A stretch of DNA of 64,000 nt from Armatimonadota bacterium (GTDB lineage: Bacteria > Armatimonadota > Fimbriimonadia > Fimbriimonadales > Fimbriimonadaceae), in NCBI GenBank assembly GCA_018268255.1, contig JAFDWX010000004.1:186001-250000 (forward strand), written 5' to 3'. This document shows, in pieces, positions 52,678-62,104 of the stretch. How positions within the stretch are numbered: the first letter of the stretch is position 1; every line of letters starts with the position of its first letter. The notes under the pieces were generated by a model. The model saw only the letters and a program-made list of their open reading frames with translations, was not told the DNA's origin and did not search any database. The position numbers and the translations under genes were made by a program.

Positions 52678-53479
52678 TCTTTGCTCTGGCCTCTTCCGCT
52701 TTGGCGTCCTCGACCTGCCCGGCCTCGAGCAAAAAGCGGTGGAGCAACCCATAGTAGACCCCTTTCTCCGGGTCTAGGTCGCTGGCGAGCCGCACACTCT
52801 TGATCGCCTCGACGTACTTTTCGGCTCCCCAAAACGCCAGCGATGCCAGCGCATAGAGATGGTCATCGCCGGGAGAAAGCTCGATCGCCGCTCTCAGCGC
52901 AATGAGCGCATCCTCGAATCGGCCCATGTGCAGCAGAAGGTCTCCCATCCAGTAGTGGTAGAAGCTCTGATCGGGTGCGGCAGCCACAGCGCGCTGAATC
53001 GCTCGAAGAGCTTTCTTGCGTTCGCCCAATTTGCGAAGGGCTTCGGCAAGTTTGTGATGGTAATGCGGGTTGTCGGGCTCCAGGCGAATGGCGCGCTCGA
53101 TTTCCTCAATAGCTTCCCGGGATTTACCATAACGCTGATAGATGTCGGCCAAGCCAAGGTGCGGCTCCGACAGAGTCTCCTCCGCTCGGATCGCCCGCCG
53201 ATACTGCACCATCGCCGCAGGAGCGTTCTCCAGCAATTCGTAAGCGCTCCCTAATCCAATGCGAGTCTCAGGCTCTTCGCCCTCTGCCTTTCGCAAAGCC
53301 CGCTGATAGTGCTCGACTGCCTTGCCGTAATCTCCTCGACGCAAGTTCGCGTCTCCGATTACGATCCCCGGTTCTGACTGCTCGTCCTCGTTGGTAAGCA
53401 GCTCAGATTCCGGATCGGCTTCGACCTCTGGAGGCAAAAGCCCGAACAATTCGACAATTTGCTGGTAATCGGGGTTCAT
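52610..53479 (-). CDS. TPR-repeat protein
   Basis: The 289-residue product contains several tetratricopeptide repeats (for example GDYGKAVEHYQRALRKAEGE, LADIYQRYGKSREAIEEIERAI and MGRFEDALIALRAAIELSPGD, in part) from about 40 to 260. It lacks a signal peptide and so is probably cytoplasmic. It likely works as a protein-protein scaffold. The convergent lipoprotein gene overlaps its 3' end by 68 bases. The partner cannot be guessed from position. Confidence 0.88.
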   Translation of the reverse strand: MNPDYQQIVELFGLLPPEVEADPESELLTNEDEQSEPGIVIGDANLRRGDYGKAVEHYQRALRKAEGEEPETRIGLGSAYELLENAPAAMVQYRRAIRAEETLSEPHLGLADIYQRYGKSREAIEEIERAIRLEPDNPHYHHKLAEALRKLGERKKALRAIQRAVAAAPDQSFYHYWMGDLLLHMGRFEDALIALRAAIELSPGDDHLYALASLAFWGAEKYVEAIKSVRLASDLDPEKGVYYGLLHRFLLEAGQVEDAKAEEARAKTMDRYDRDLLGRFLDLAHYQPT

Positions 53480-53767
53480 GGATTGACCTCTATTGTATCG
53501 TGTCCCGGATAAGGGTAGACGTTGGGCACGGTCGCTGAGGGAAAAGGATGATATGGCTAATATGCTGTTTGCTCAAGTGCAAACTATGACCTAACTGACC
53601 TATTCCAGTTCTTTCTTGGCTTGTATCTACTTATGTAGAACTTTGCGGGCTCAATGTGCGGGCAAGGTAAAGTACGGAACACAGTTCAGAATAACGTTCG
53701 CTCAGAGCGTCGGCTGGTAATAAAGTAACAATCTGAGCGGCTGTAGACACCACAAGGATGTACCAGT

Positions 53768-55072
53768 ATGAATTTAGTCGAAACGCTTAAGGGCCAATTG
53801 GGTGGCCCCATTGTTCAACAAATTGCCCAGTATTTTGGGCTTGATGTTAGCCAGATCGAGAAATTTTTGGATGGTGCCCTGCCTTCGATTTTAGGGGGAT
53901 TCGGCCAACTATCTCAGACGGCAGACGGCGCATCCCAACTCGCAACTTTAGCAAACTCGCCATCTGTGCCCGGTGATCTTGAGAAATTCTCGCAGATCTC
54001 GAGTCCAGGATCGGCGGACTCGATGCTCGCAGAGGGCAACAGCCTTGTTGAGAAGTCCTTCGGGGGAGATTCGGAAGCCGTTGCAGCCAAACTCGGCGAA
54101 CACGCGGGAATCGACCCTGCCAAGGCAGGAGGCATCCTTGCGATGCTCGCTCCGTTGGTTTTGGGTCTTCTGGGCAAAATCATCCCTGGCGGGTTCTCGG
54201 CTGATGGACTTCGTTCACTTCTCAAAGACCAACTGCCCAACATAGCCAATGCGATGCCACGCGGCCTTTCGATTCCGGGTCTGGGACTGCTCAGTGGGGC
54301 AGGTGCGACAGCAGCCGCAGCGGCGGCAACCAGCGCCAGTAGCGCGACTTCGGGAGCCACAACTTATCTCAAGTCGGTTGCCGATTCAACCCCATCTCCT
54401 GCTGCGAATGACTCTAAGGGATCTAATCTGATCTGGGCTCTGTTGCCTCTCTTTGCAATCGGAGCTGTCATCGCCTATCTCATCATGAACCCGCTGCCAA
54501 AAGAAGCAGATGCCGCTTCGGAACCCAAGGCTCTTGCGGGAACGCCTATTGAAAAGCCTTCAGTCGCCACGGAACCTGCGGCAGCCATGGAACCTAGCGC
54601 AACGGCCCAAGGATCGGGCATGACTGAGAAAGATCTTCCAAGCGGCGAGAAGCTCACTTTCCCTGCCGAAAGCATCGAGGCCAATCTAATTGCGTTCATT
54701 GAGGATGCGAATCGGCCAGTGGACAAGACCACATGGTTTACTTTTGACCGATTGAACTTTGATACGGGAAAAGCCACGATCAAGCCCGATTCTCAGGCGG
54801 TGCTGGATAACATTGCCAAGATCTTGGCGGCATATCCTAAAGTGAAGCTGAAAATCGGAGGTTATACCGACAACACCGGTAACGAGCAGAGCAACCTCAA
54901 GCTCTCTGGAGATCGCGCAGCAGCCACGCGAGAGGCTCTCGTCAAATTGGGTGTCGCGGAAGACCGGCTGGACCCAGAAGGCTATGGAAGCCAGCATCCG
55001 AAAGCGCCCAACGATACCGAAGAAGGTCGAGCCCAGAATCGGCGCATCGACGTTCGAGTTACCGAAAAGTAA
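53768..55072 (+). CDS. DUF937 - membrane helix - OmpA fusion protein
   Basis: The 434-residue product has an N-terminal DUF937 region (about 1-180, IVQQIAQYFGLDVSQIEKFL, in part), a transmembrane helix (about 221-241), a Pro/Ala/Glu-rich linker, and a C-terminal OmpA-like peptidoglycan-binding domain (about 310-434). The OmpA part shows GYTDNTGNEQSNLKLSGDRA, GYGSQHPKAPNDTEEGRAQNRRI, in part. It starts with MNLVETLKGQLGG and has no signal peptide, so DUF937 probably lies in the cytoplasm and OmpA in the periplasm. AAGGATG precedes the ATG. Similar proteins occur in other bacteria; role unknown. Confidence 0.9.
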   Translation: MNLVETLKGQLGGPIVQQIAQYFGLDVSQIEKFLDGALPSILGGFGQLSQTADGASQLATLANSPSVPGDLEKFSQISSPGSADSMLAEGNSLVEKSFGGDSEAVAAKLGEHAGIDPAKAGGILAMLAPLVLGLLGKIIPGGFSADGLRSLLKDQLPNIANAMPRGLSIPGLGLLSGAGATAAAAAATSASSATSGATTYLKSVADSTPSPAANDSKGSNLIWALLPLFAIGAVIAYLIMNPLPKEADAASEPKALAGTPIEKPSVATEPAAAMEPSATAQGSGMTEKDLPSGEKLTFPAESIEANLIAFIEDANRPVDKTTWFTFDRLNFDTGKATIKPDSQAVLDNIAKILAAYPKVKLKIGGYTDNTGNEQSNLKLSGDRAAATREALVKLGVAEDRLDPEGYGSQHPKAPNDTEEGRAQNRRIDVRVTEK

Positions 55073-55080
55073 TTCCTGAA

Positions 55081-55129
55081 TCTCCCCCTAAATCCCCCTC
55101 ACCGCGCTTCGCTGTGAGGGGGATTTTTT
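55081..55129 (+). terminator. Terminator containing the C/G-run inverted repeat, copy 2
   Basis: TCCCCCTCA (55093-55101) pairs with TGAGGGGGA (55115-55123) and is followed by TTTTTT. The first 21 bases, 55081-55101, are identical to the minus strand of 44336-44356. Confidence 0.75.
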
Positions 55130-55137
55130 GTATGAAG

Positions 55138-55638
55138 CTAGGAGGTCGTCGTCACCGGTGGATTTTCCAGCTGTGGCGTCTTAGGTGGAGAAGTCTGGGT
55201 CGCGACGAGTATGACGCCAAGTATGACCACGACGACGCCGACTATTCGAAGAGGCGTTGCAGGCGTTTGGTACATCCCCCCAACGCCGAAGTGGTCCAAG
55301 AACAGTGTCGTAATCAGCTGGGCCGAAACCACAACTGATAGCATCAATGCTGAACCCAGCTTTGGCCCCACCAGGATGGCTGTGAGGACATAGAACGCAC
55401 CTAAGGCTCCGCCGATCCAAAACCACTTCGGCATCGCAGCTGTATTCGACAGGTTCGGCATTCCTGCCCGCGAGACCACTAGGTAACCCGTTACAACAAT
55501 CAGCCCTACAACGAACGAGAGCGCCGCTGCCCACACTGGGTTCCCAACGTATTTCCGCAACCCTGCGTTGCAGATCACCTGGACTGAAAGCCCGATGCCT
55601 GCCACGAAGGTCAGAGCCATCCAACCAAAAGATTTCAC
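55138..55638 (-). CDS. YdcZ/DUF606 DMT-family transporter
   Basis: The 166-residue product has five predicted membrane spans (about 7-27, 37-55, 70-90, 95-115, 130-150) and matches the DUF606/YdcZ group of the drug/metabolite transporter superfamily. Its N-terminal QVICNAGLRKYVGNPVWAAALSFVVGLI (in part) and C-terminal RIVGVVVVILGVILV fit that group. The half-size forms probably work as dimers. Substrate unknown. It ends just after the terminator of the OmpA fusion gene; the next gene on its strand starts upstream at 58707. Confidence 0.82.
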   Translation of the reverse strand: MKSFGWMALTFVAGIGLSVQVICNAGLRKYVGNPVWAAALSFVVGLIVVTGYLVVSRAGMPNLSNTAAMPKWFWIGGALGAFYVLTAILVGPKLGSALMLSVVVSAQLITTLFLDHFGVGGMYQTPATPLRIVGVVVVILGVILVATQTSPPKTPQLENPPVTTTS

Positions 55639-55677
55639 TCGGTTAAGGACGTTCTCCCGGACCCAAAAGCACGGAGT

Positions 55678-58600
55678 TTACGGGCGCCCTCCGGAGTTTG
55701 GCCGCACCGTTCCAGATTCGGTATTTTGGCTAGCAAGCACCAATCGGATGGTCGTGGTTGCACCAGCACCCGACGCCATAGCTCCTTCGACCTTGATTCG
55801 ATGGGCAACTTTGTCATAGGTCGTGGCCACGATGCGGTTGTTCACGTATGCCTTCGCCGCAACGTAGCCCACAGGCAACTTCAGCCACGCCGAGAAATTG
55901 CTGGCAAAACCGCTGTTGTTCTTGATGACAAGCCCAGGACCGGCAGTACCCTGGGTAGCAGTCACATCAACGCTGTTGGGACCATATTTCAAATTCTTGA
56001 AAGTCATGGTGGGCCACCCTGTCGGCAGCTTCGGAGCTACTCTCAGAGTGTTCGCCGGTGCATCTGGAGTGAAGTCCAAATACATCATGATCGCGTCCGC
56101 AAGGAAGCTCATGGATTCCCACGCGTTAGGCCAGGCGGCTTGGAGCCTGAAATCGCTCTGACCTGGGTAAAGCAGGCTGTTGGACGGCGAGATCTGCTCG
56201 GAGCCGAGGCCCAAGGGACCCATAAAGTCTCGAACTCGATCGATGCGCAACTTGAGGTTGTCAATGTCGGCCGCCCCAGGAGTGTAGTTGGCTCTCTGGC
56301 CGTAATAGCATCCGTACCAAAGTGTGGAAAGAGTCCACGGACCGCCGTTCCAGTAAGTGTCGCCCCAATAGCGGTTCACCAAGTTTTGCCATTCGCCCGA
56401 GAAATTCATAATCGGGTGCGTATTGCCGTAGCGATCGGTTGCCACGCCGTTCATTCTATCGACCACCTTCGCCATACGAGCATCGTTGGGAGCGAGGACA
56501 TTGAATGGATAGCTCACGCCGAGTTGGCTGATGTCGGTGTTCTCACCGTTCCAGTCGAGCCTTCCTTTAACCCCGTTGAGAATGTTGCCCGCGCGACCGT
56601 TGAACGTGTCCCGATCGGAGAAGTTGCCGAGCAGGTGGGCGATTGAAGCCGCATCCCACAATCCTCGCACCACGTTGGCGTTCGAGAAAATGAACTCGTC
56701 GAAGGCATCTTCCCACAGGCTCATGCTGTACATGAGGTTGGTGCCGTCGTCGTAATACAGTCGCGAATCAAGAGCGCTGTCGCTGCTCATCGAAAACGCG
56801 CTATCGCGGACCATGGTCCAGTTTTGAGTGAGAATCGCGTTGTTCCCAACAGCATCGTAGAGGTACTTCACACCCCAAGGCATCACTGCGGTCTCATCAA
56901 CCTGAGGCGACCCCCAGATGATATAGCCGTCTGTTGTGTACTTTTGGTAGAAGAATCCTTTGCCCCAAGCCTCACCCGGTGCGCGATAAGCCACCTCTCT
57001 GAGGAATCGGTAGACCTCGGAAGCCTCGGTGAAGTGACCCGTTCGGGTCAGAGTCACTGCAGCCCAGACGGCGTCCCGCGGCCAGCAGTACATATAGGCA
57101 CCATTGTGCATTCCAGCGACCACCGCGCCGGTCTTTCCGTCCAGGTGCAACGCCGTTCCAAGTTCACTCCGATTGAACAGTTTGTCCAGATCGTTGTCTG
57201 GCGTATCGATGGTGACTCCGCTCGTAAGCCAGTTGGACCAATAGGAATCCGTGGCGGTCATCATGGAAGCCATATTGTTGTTCTTGAACCAGTCCAATAC
57301 GGGTGCCATCTGGTAGTTGTACGTGCCCGTTGCATTGGGAAAGGCGTCGAACCCACCCACCAGGATCAAGTCGATTTCTTTGGTCTGGCCCGCCGGAATT
57401 GTGACGCGGGTTCCCAGCCAACCTTCCCCATTGTCCGCACTGGTGTCGCGCCAAAAATCGGTCGCATACGTGCCTGAGGTTCCGCCGACGGAATCAAGCA
57501 CTTTCGCGCTCGCCGCGAGATAGATCGAAACCTGCTTATCATAGTTGCTGAATGAACTGGGGTTGTACTCTCCAGCTGAGTTTGCGGTGCGCCCCGTGTT
57601 GTCGTAGGCGATCATCGCGCCGCGCGTGGAATCGACCGACATCGCATCGAAGTTGTCCCCGCCGTTCAGGGCCGGATCCATGTAGAAGTAGTAATCCAGG
57701 GTTTGGGTCGAACCGCCGTTATTCGTCAAAAGAATCCGCTTAACAGAAAAGCCCTGGCGAGCGGTGCCACCCAAGTCCGTCGGGTAGGAGATCCCTTTTG
57801 GGGCGAAGTCATACTGCTGGATGTCGATGTTTCGTCCACCAACCGAAAACTTCTGGCTCGTGTAGACGGTCTGGCTGTTGTCGACGTATCGCTGTTGCAG
57901 ATTTTGGTAGTCGCCACCGTTGGAGTTGGTGAGCCAATAGGTGATTCCGCCAACTCGAATGCCGCCGAACGCACAGTTGAGATTGAGCTGACCACGGGAA
58001 CCCTGGGGCAACCCCGGAGGAAACGTGTCCAACCCATCGACGTAACCTTCATTCTTGGCGGCGACACCCTGGACCGTTCCCGCGGACGGATAGTACACGT
58101 CGTAGAACGTCCCATTTTGGTCGAGCATGACGTTGATATAGTTGTTTCCGGTGACCGCTTCCTCTTTCCACATGTGGTACGGGGGATAGCCAACATTGGG
58201 ATTGGAAAACGCGCTTCCTTGGCCGGGCCACGCGATCTTATTGGTGAAGCTGTAGACCGTCGTGTTCGCGAGAGTGGAGTTTGTCCAAGCCTGCATCGCG
58301 TATCGGACCGTCTGTCCGAAGGATCTGGTGTTCGATGGGAGCGTTGTCTTCCACCAGTCGACGACTCCATTGCCAGTGCTCTGGTTCGCATGAAACTGGA
58401 TTTGGCCCGAGCTGCTTTTGAGAACCTGGCTGGTACCGCTGGGGACACCCCGAGTTCCAGAAGGAGTGGAGCCATCGGTTGTGTAGTACACCGCAACCGC
58501 GTCGTACGTGAACTGATATCCCACCGAGAAATAGAGCGTGACGATCTCATCTTCGCGGGGGGAATACGGGTCCCGCTGCGTGCCCGAGGCGTTATACACG

Positions 58601-58707
58601 CCCGTCGCCGGATCATGGGCCACAAAGCTTTGCGCACCAGCCAATGTGCACAAGCTTGAAATCAGAACGAAGAGCGCTATCCGAATCGCCTTTAACATCA
58701 TCGTCAC
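55678..58707 (-). CDS. Secreted GH15-like glycoside hydrolase
   Basis: The 1009-residue product has a signal peptide (about 1-27), an N-terminal beta-sandwich region with glucodextranase-N features (about 40-500), then an alpha/alpha6-barrel catalytic domain (about 540-900). The barrel shows GMHNGAYMYCWPRDAVWAAV, QVDETAVMPWGV and SLWEDAFDEFIFSNANVV (in part), characteristic of GH15 glucoamylase/glucodextranase types. The C-terminal about 100 residues are beta-rich and resemble glycogen-debranching or alpha-L-rhamnosidase tail domains. It should release glucose from alpha-glucans. It is divergent from galM by about 180 bases, which suggests a shared sugar-use role. Confidence 0.87.
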   Translation of the reverse strand: MTMMLKAIRIALFVLISSLCTLAGAQSFVAHDPATGVYNASGTQRDPYSPREDEIVTLYFSVGYQFTYDAVAVYYTTDGSTPSGTRGVPSGTSQVLKSSSGQIQFHANQSTGNGVVDWWKTTLPSNTRSFGQTVRYAMQAWTNSTLANTTVYSFTNKIAWPGQGSAFSNPNVGYPPYHMWKEEAVTGNNYINVMLDQNGTFYDVYYPSAGTVQGVAAKNEGYVDGLDTFPPGLPQGSRGQLNLNCAFGGIRVGGITYWLTNSNGGDYQNLQQRYVDNSQTVYTSQKFSVGGRNIDIQQYDFAPKGISYPTDLGGTARQGFSVKRILLTNNGGSTQTLDYYFYMDPALNGGDNFDAMSVDSTRGAMIAYDNTGRTANSAGEYNPSSFSNYDKQVSIYLAASAKVLDSVGGTSGTYATDFWRDTSADNGEGWLGTRVTIPAGQTKEIDLILVGGFDAFPNATGTYNYQMAPVLDWFKNNNMASMMTATDSYWSNWLTSGVTIDTPDNDLDKLFNRSELGTALHLDGKTGAVVAGMHNGAYMYCWPRDAVWAAVTLTRTGHFTEASEVYRFLREVAYRAPGEAWGKGFFYQKYTTDGYIIWGSPQVDETAVMPWGVKYLYDAVGNNAILTQNWTMVRDSAFSMSSDSALDSRLYYDDGTNLMYSMSLWEDAFDEFIFSNANVVRGLWDAASIAHLLGNFSDRDTFNGRAGNILNGVKGRLDWNGENTDISQLGVSYPFNVLAPNDARMAKVVDRMNGVATDRYGNTHPIMNFSGEWQNLVNRYWGDTYWNGGPWTLSTLWYGCYYGQRANYTPGAADIDNLKLRIDRVRDFMGPLGLGSEQISPSNSLLYPGQSDFRLQAAWPNAWESMSFLADAIMMYLDFTPDAPANTLRVAPKLPTGWPTMTFKNLKYGPNSVDVTATQGTAGPGLVIKNNSGFASNFSAWLKLPVGYVAAKAYVNNRIVATTYDKVAHRIKVEGAMASGAGATTTIRLVLASQNTESGTVRPNSGGRP

Positions 58708-58887
58708 CAGGTTAAGAATACGTATACACAGCGTACACCATAAACCAAGGGAAACTCTTCTTTTGGAAACTCAGACAAGTAGAATTACGGAGCGAATTTG
58801 GCGCAAGGACCGCACACCAAACCTGTTGGCCCGCCAGGCAAGTAATATTGGGCTTGGTCCTTCCCAGAACGACCAGAACACAAACCC

Positions 58888-59979
58888 ATGAACTCGACCC
58901 AATTCTCAAGTGACCACTCTTCCGTACACAGCGATTCTTGGGGCACCTTGCCATCGGGCCAGCCGGTGAAGCTGTTTACGCTCAAGCGAGGTGCACTGAC
59001 CGCCACGATCTCTAACTATGGCGGCATCGTGCAGAAACTCCTGGTTCCCGATCGCAATGGGGTCGTGGTCGACGTCGTATTGGGCTATGAAACTCTGGAA
59101 GAATACGTCGCGCAGTCGCCCTATTTCGGCTGCTTAATCGGTCGGTTCGGGAATCGAATTGGAAACGGCCAATTCACATTAGACGGCACGACCTATTCCC
59201 TACTCAAGAACGATCCAAGCAGTTCCCCGCAATGTCACTTGCACGGCGGTTTGGTGGGTTTCGATAAGAAGGTGTGGGAAGCCTCTGAGGGTGTCGACGA
59301 CGGAAACCCCTATGTGGACCTTTCGCTTACAAGCCCTGATGGAGACGAGGGTTATCCAGGCGACTTAGTCGTCAAGGTTCGATACACCTTGCTTGCCGAT
59401 ATGTTGCGCATCGAGTACCGCGCAACTACTACTAAACCAACGCCCGTTAACCTGACCAACCACTCCTACTTCAACCTTAAAGGCGAAGGAGAGGGCACGA
59501 TTTTAGACCATGAAGCCAAGATCGAGAGCTCCCATACCACCCACTGCGACCAGTGGCTGATCCCAACCGGGAATCTTACTCCCGTTGCGGGAACCCCGTT
59601 TGATTTCAGGGATTGGCGTGTGATCGGAGATCGGATCGAGGCCGACGATGAGCAGATGAAGTTTGGAATCGGTTACGACCATAACTATGCGCTCGACAAA
59701 GTCGAGGAGTTTGGTCTGGCGGCGTCTGTTAGAGAACCTGCTTCGGGCCGGGTGATGGAGGTTTGGACCACGGAGCCTGGGATTCAGTTTTACGTGGGGA
59801 ATCACCTTCCCGGAACTATGGTTGGCAAGTCGGGAAGAACCTATTTGAATCGGTCCGGTATCTGCCTAGAAACGCAACATTATCCGGATTCCCCGAATCA
59901 CCCCGAGTTCCCGAACTGCATTTTGCGGCCGGGTGAGAACCTGTACTCCAAAACGGAATACAGATTCTCCACGGAATAG
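58888..59979 (+). CDS. galM: Aldose 1-epimerase (galactose mutarotase)
   Basis: Interconverts alpha and beta anomers of hexoses. The 363-residue product has the catalytic His in QCHLHGGLVGFDKKVW and NLTNHSYFNLKGEGEG, and the catalytic Glu in ICLETQHYPDSPNHPEFPN (in part). No signal peptide is visible, which fits the cytoplasmic form, although some homologues are exported. ATG 58888 gives a normal length. It is divergent from the GH15-like gene and convergent with the 59984 gene, from which it is only four bases away. Confidence 0.93.
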   Translation: MNSTQFSSDHSSVHSDSWGTLPSGQPVKLFTLKRGALTATISNYGGIVQKLLVPDRNGVVVDVVLGYETLEEYVAQSPYFGCLIGRFGNRIGNGQFTLDGTTYSLLKNDPSSSPQCHLHGGLVGFDKKVWEASEGVDDGNPYVDLSLTSPDGDEGYPGDLVVKVRYTLLADMLRIEYRATTTKPTPVNLTNHSYFNLKGEGEGTILDHEAKIESSHTTHCDQWLIPTGNLTPVAGTPFDFRDWRVIGDRIEADDEQMKFGIGYDHNYALDKVEEFGLAASVREPASGRVMEVWTTEPGIQFYVGNHLPGTMVGKSGRTYLNRSGICLETQHYPDSPNHPEFPNCILRPGENLYSKTEYRFSTE

Positions 59980-59983
59980 ACCG

Positions 59984-61036
59984 CTATTTTTTGAGCGGAT
60001 CTGAATCCAGCATATAGTCCATCGGAAGGAGTCCGGCCGAGCGCGGATATGTGTTTCTTAAGGTGGGCTCTAAGTCTTCCCACTCGCTCGATCCGACCGA
60101 CTTTGCATGGCCATCCGTATATCCGATGATTCGGGAGCCATCTTCCCAGGGCGTGGTTTCGTACCAAAGGATAGTCTCAGCGGGATACTCGATTATTTCG
60201 GCGTTGACCGACGCGAGAGCACAATTAAACCGAAACTCCGATTTCGCAGGATTTTGCGACTGGAAAACTTCCTTATTTTTTACGTAGGGTAGGAGCACGG
60301 CTCTAGCACTCGCGGTTGATTGAACTCCCGGATAGAGATCGTCATTGTCACCTGCGTACATGATCGTGGCGAGGCACACCTGTTTCATATTCGACAGAGT
60401 CGCAGTTTTTTTCGCTGCTTCCTTGGCCTGCCCGCCGGATTCCATCAGGTCGCTCACACTTTTGAAGAGACCGTTCAAGTCAACAGACGGCTCGTGGGTC
60501 ATCGACACAACCTTGTCCTCGCGTAAAAGCTGTAGTTTCCATCTCAGTCCACTGGTGGCCGGCTTTCGTTCTGTGGCGGGTTGAGTCCCTGCGTTGCTTT
60601 CGGCTTGACTTTGAGCAGCAGCAGATTGGGCTGCCATTGCGAAAATGTCGAAATCAAGCTTGTAGCAGATGAGGCACCGTTGCCCCGCGAACATGACTTC
60701 ATTGCCGTTGGTGAACGAATACCCAGCGACCTTCATCAAGGACATTACAGCATTGGATTCCGAGTTTTCGCCATTCGTTCCGGCCGACATCAGCCCGCCA
60801 AACATCCCGAAGAACGAAGTGAACATGTTGTCCATCGGATTGCTGCTGGTGGCACCCTCAGTCACGATAGAAACCGGGACTGAGCCTTCCGGAAGATCTT
60901 TCAAATCCAGAGTCTTGGGAATCTTGTCTCCTTTGACAAAATCGGTAATGGTGTAGTTTTCAATGATGTCCGCGAACGCAGGTGAGCTCAATGCGCAAAC
61001 GAGCGCGGCCAGGAAAATCTGGAAAAGTCGCTTCAT
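59984..61036 (-). CDS. Signal-peptide protein with a prepilin-type C-terminal half
   Basis: The 350-residue product has a classical signal peptide (about 1-22, ending PAFA) and an N-terminal region of unknown fold (about 23-215). The C-terminal half resembles the globular domain of prepilin-like proteins: TLSNMKQVCLATIMYAGDNDDLYPG, and near the end GYTDGHAKSVGSSEW (in part). The pilin helix FTLIELL is missing, so this domain is delivered by the Sec pathway instead. It follows the sigma/anti-sigma/RseB-like cluster on the same strand after 42 bases, and could be its target or sensor partner. Confidence 0.72.
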   Translation of the reverse strand: MKRLFQIFLAALVCALSSPAFADIIENYTITDFVKGDKIPKTLDLKDLPEGSVPVSIVTEGATSSNPMDNMFTSFFGMFGGLMSAGTNGENSESNAVMSLMKVAGYSFTNGNEVMFAGQRCLICYKLDFDIFAMAAQSAAAQSQAESNAGTQPATERKPATSGLRWKLQLLREDKVVSMTHEPSVDLNGLFKSVSDLMESGGQAKEAAKKTATLSNMKQVCLATIMYAGDNDDLYPGVQSTASARAVLLPYVKNKEVFQSQNPAKSEFRFNCALASVNAEIIEYPAETILWYETTPWEDGSRIIGYTDGHAKSVGSSEWEDLEPTLRNTYPRSAGLLPMDYMLDSDPLKK

Positions 61037-61078
61037 ATTCGTCTCCGATATGGAGACGTTACCAGACGTGAAATGTCG

Positions 61079-62104
61079 CTATTTCGCGAATTTCGCAAGT
61101 TGCGCTAACCGATCTGGCATCATCTCGCCCACAAGGACTAGGCTGTACCCGCCTTGCTCCCATCGATAGGTCTTGATGAGACCCTTTTCCTGTCTTGCGA
61201 GGCGCTTCATATCGATATTTCCCTTGAATTGGAATAAGGTCAGTCGCCGCCCTTCCAAGATATAGGTCTGCGTCAAAACATTGCGGTCACCTATCTTGAC
61301 GGCACGGGAATTCTGGAGCAAAGCTCCCGAATCCTGAGTCAATGCGATTGGGGTGATCCCCGCCTCGCGCGCGGCTGCCCGCAAACGATCCTGGGAATCG
61401 ACTACTTTCGCTCCCCGGCGGTTGATCACGAAGTCCTCATCGCTGATCTTGGGATCCAGATTCAGGCGGGTGAATTCAAAGGCTCCGATCTTGGAACCTG
61501 CTCGGTCAAAAATCTCTCGCTTGAGTTGAATACCGGTCGTATTCTCAATCCAGACCCGTTGCACCGGGTTCCCGTTTGGGTCGGCAACTTGAAGCAGAGT
61601 GGTTTTTCGCCCCACAATGTCGGGACCATTGTCGGTCGTCACTTTCAGACGCCCGTTGGCCGAACTTTGCAGAAACTGCCGCAACCGCATGATGCTCTCA
61701 TCGCGGGGGCTCACCCCGACAAAAATCTCGTTCCGATCGGGAAAGAAGTGCGTCCGTCGGTTGCGATTATCGACGATTACCTGTCCGTACCAACTTGAGC
61801 CAGCGGCAAATTCAATCCTGGACCGGAGCCCATCGACGATCAAGTTCTCAATGTTCTTATAGCGCTCGCCATCAAGGCGAAACTCTACAACGCGCTGGCC
61901 GCTGTAGCGTTGTTTGCCAAATCGGGCGAACATGAGCTTTACCGGCGCGGGAAGACGGTCCAGAACTTCCTGAAAGGCGCGGCCTTTCGGTCCTGCACCA
62001 GCAGGGCCTTGGGGTCCTCTGGGACCATGCTGACCCATCGCCATAGGGGCGAGAGCCACGGCCATCAACAGGCCTAAAGCGATTCGAGGTCGCTGGTACT
62101 CCAT
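61079..62104 (-). CDS. RseB/MucB-like periplasmic regulator
   Basis: The 341-residue product has a signal peptide (about 1-24) and a domain resembling the lipid-binding MucB/RseB or LolA fold (about 50-200, RYSGQRVVEFRLDGERYKN and GPDIVGRKTTLLQVADPNG, in part), then a second small domain. In other bacteria RseB-type proteins bind the anti-sigma factor and tune its cleavage. AGGAGGAATG gives a strong start at 62104, and its first 31 bases overlap the anti-sigma gene. Position and coupling support a role as the third part of this cluster; sequence resemblance alone is moderate. Confidence 0.75.
   Translation of the reverse strand: MEYQRPRIALGLLMAVALAPMAMGQHGPRGPQGPAGAGPKGRAFQEVLDRLPAPVKLMFARFGKQRYSGQRVVEFRLDGERYKNIENLIVDGLRSRIEFAAGSSWYGQVIVDNRNRRTHFFPDRNEIFVGVSPRDESIMRLRQFLQSSANGRLKVTTDNGPDIVGRKTTLLQVADPNGNPVQRVWIENTTGIQLKREIFDRAGSKIGAFEFTRLNLDPKISDEDFVINRRGAKVVDSQDRLRAAAREAGITPIALTQDSGALLQNSRAVKIGDRNVLTQTYILEGRRLTLFQFKGNIDMKRLARQEKGLIKTYRWEQGGYSLVLVGEMMPDRLAQLAKFAK

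Noticed and set aside
53480-53767. Possible small gene (13 residues, MANMLFAQVQTMT) near 53550
   Set aside because: The frame is short, with no family match, and the preceding GGAAAAGG is not well placed; the stretch is better read as the promoter region of the OmpA fusion gene.
55726-56646. Plus-strand open frame of 306 residues
   Set aside because: It is antisense to the GH15-like glycosidase, which has the catalytic motifs.
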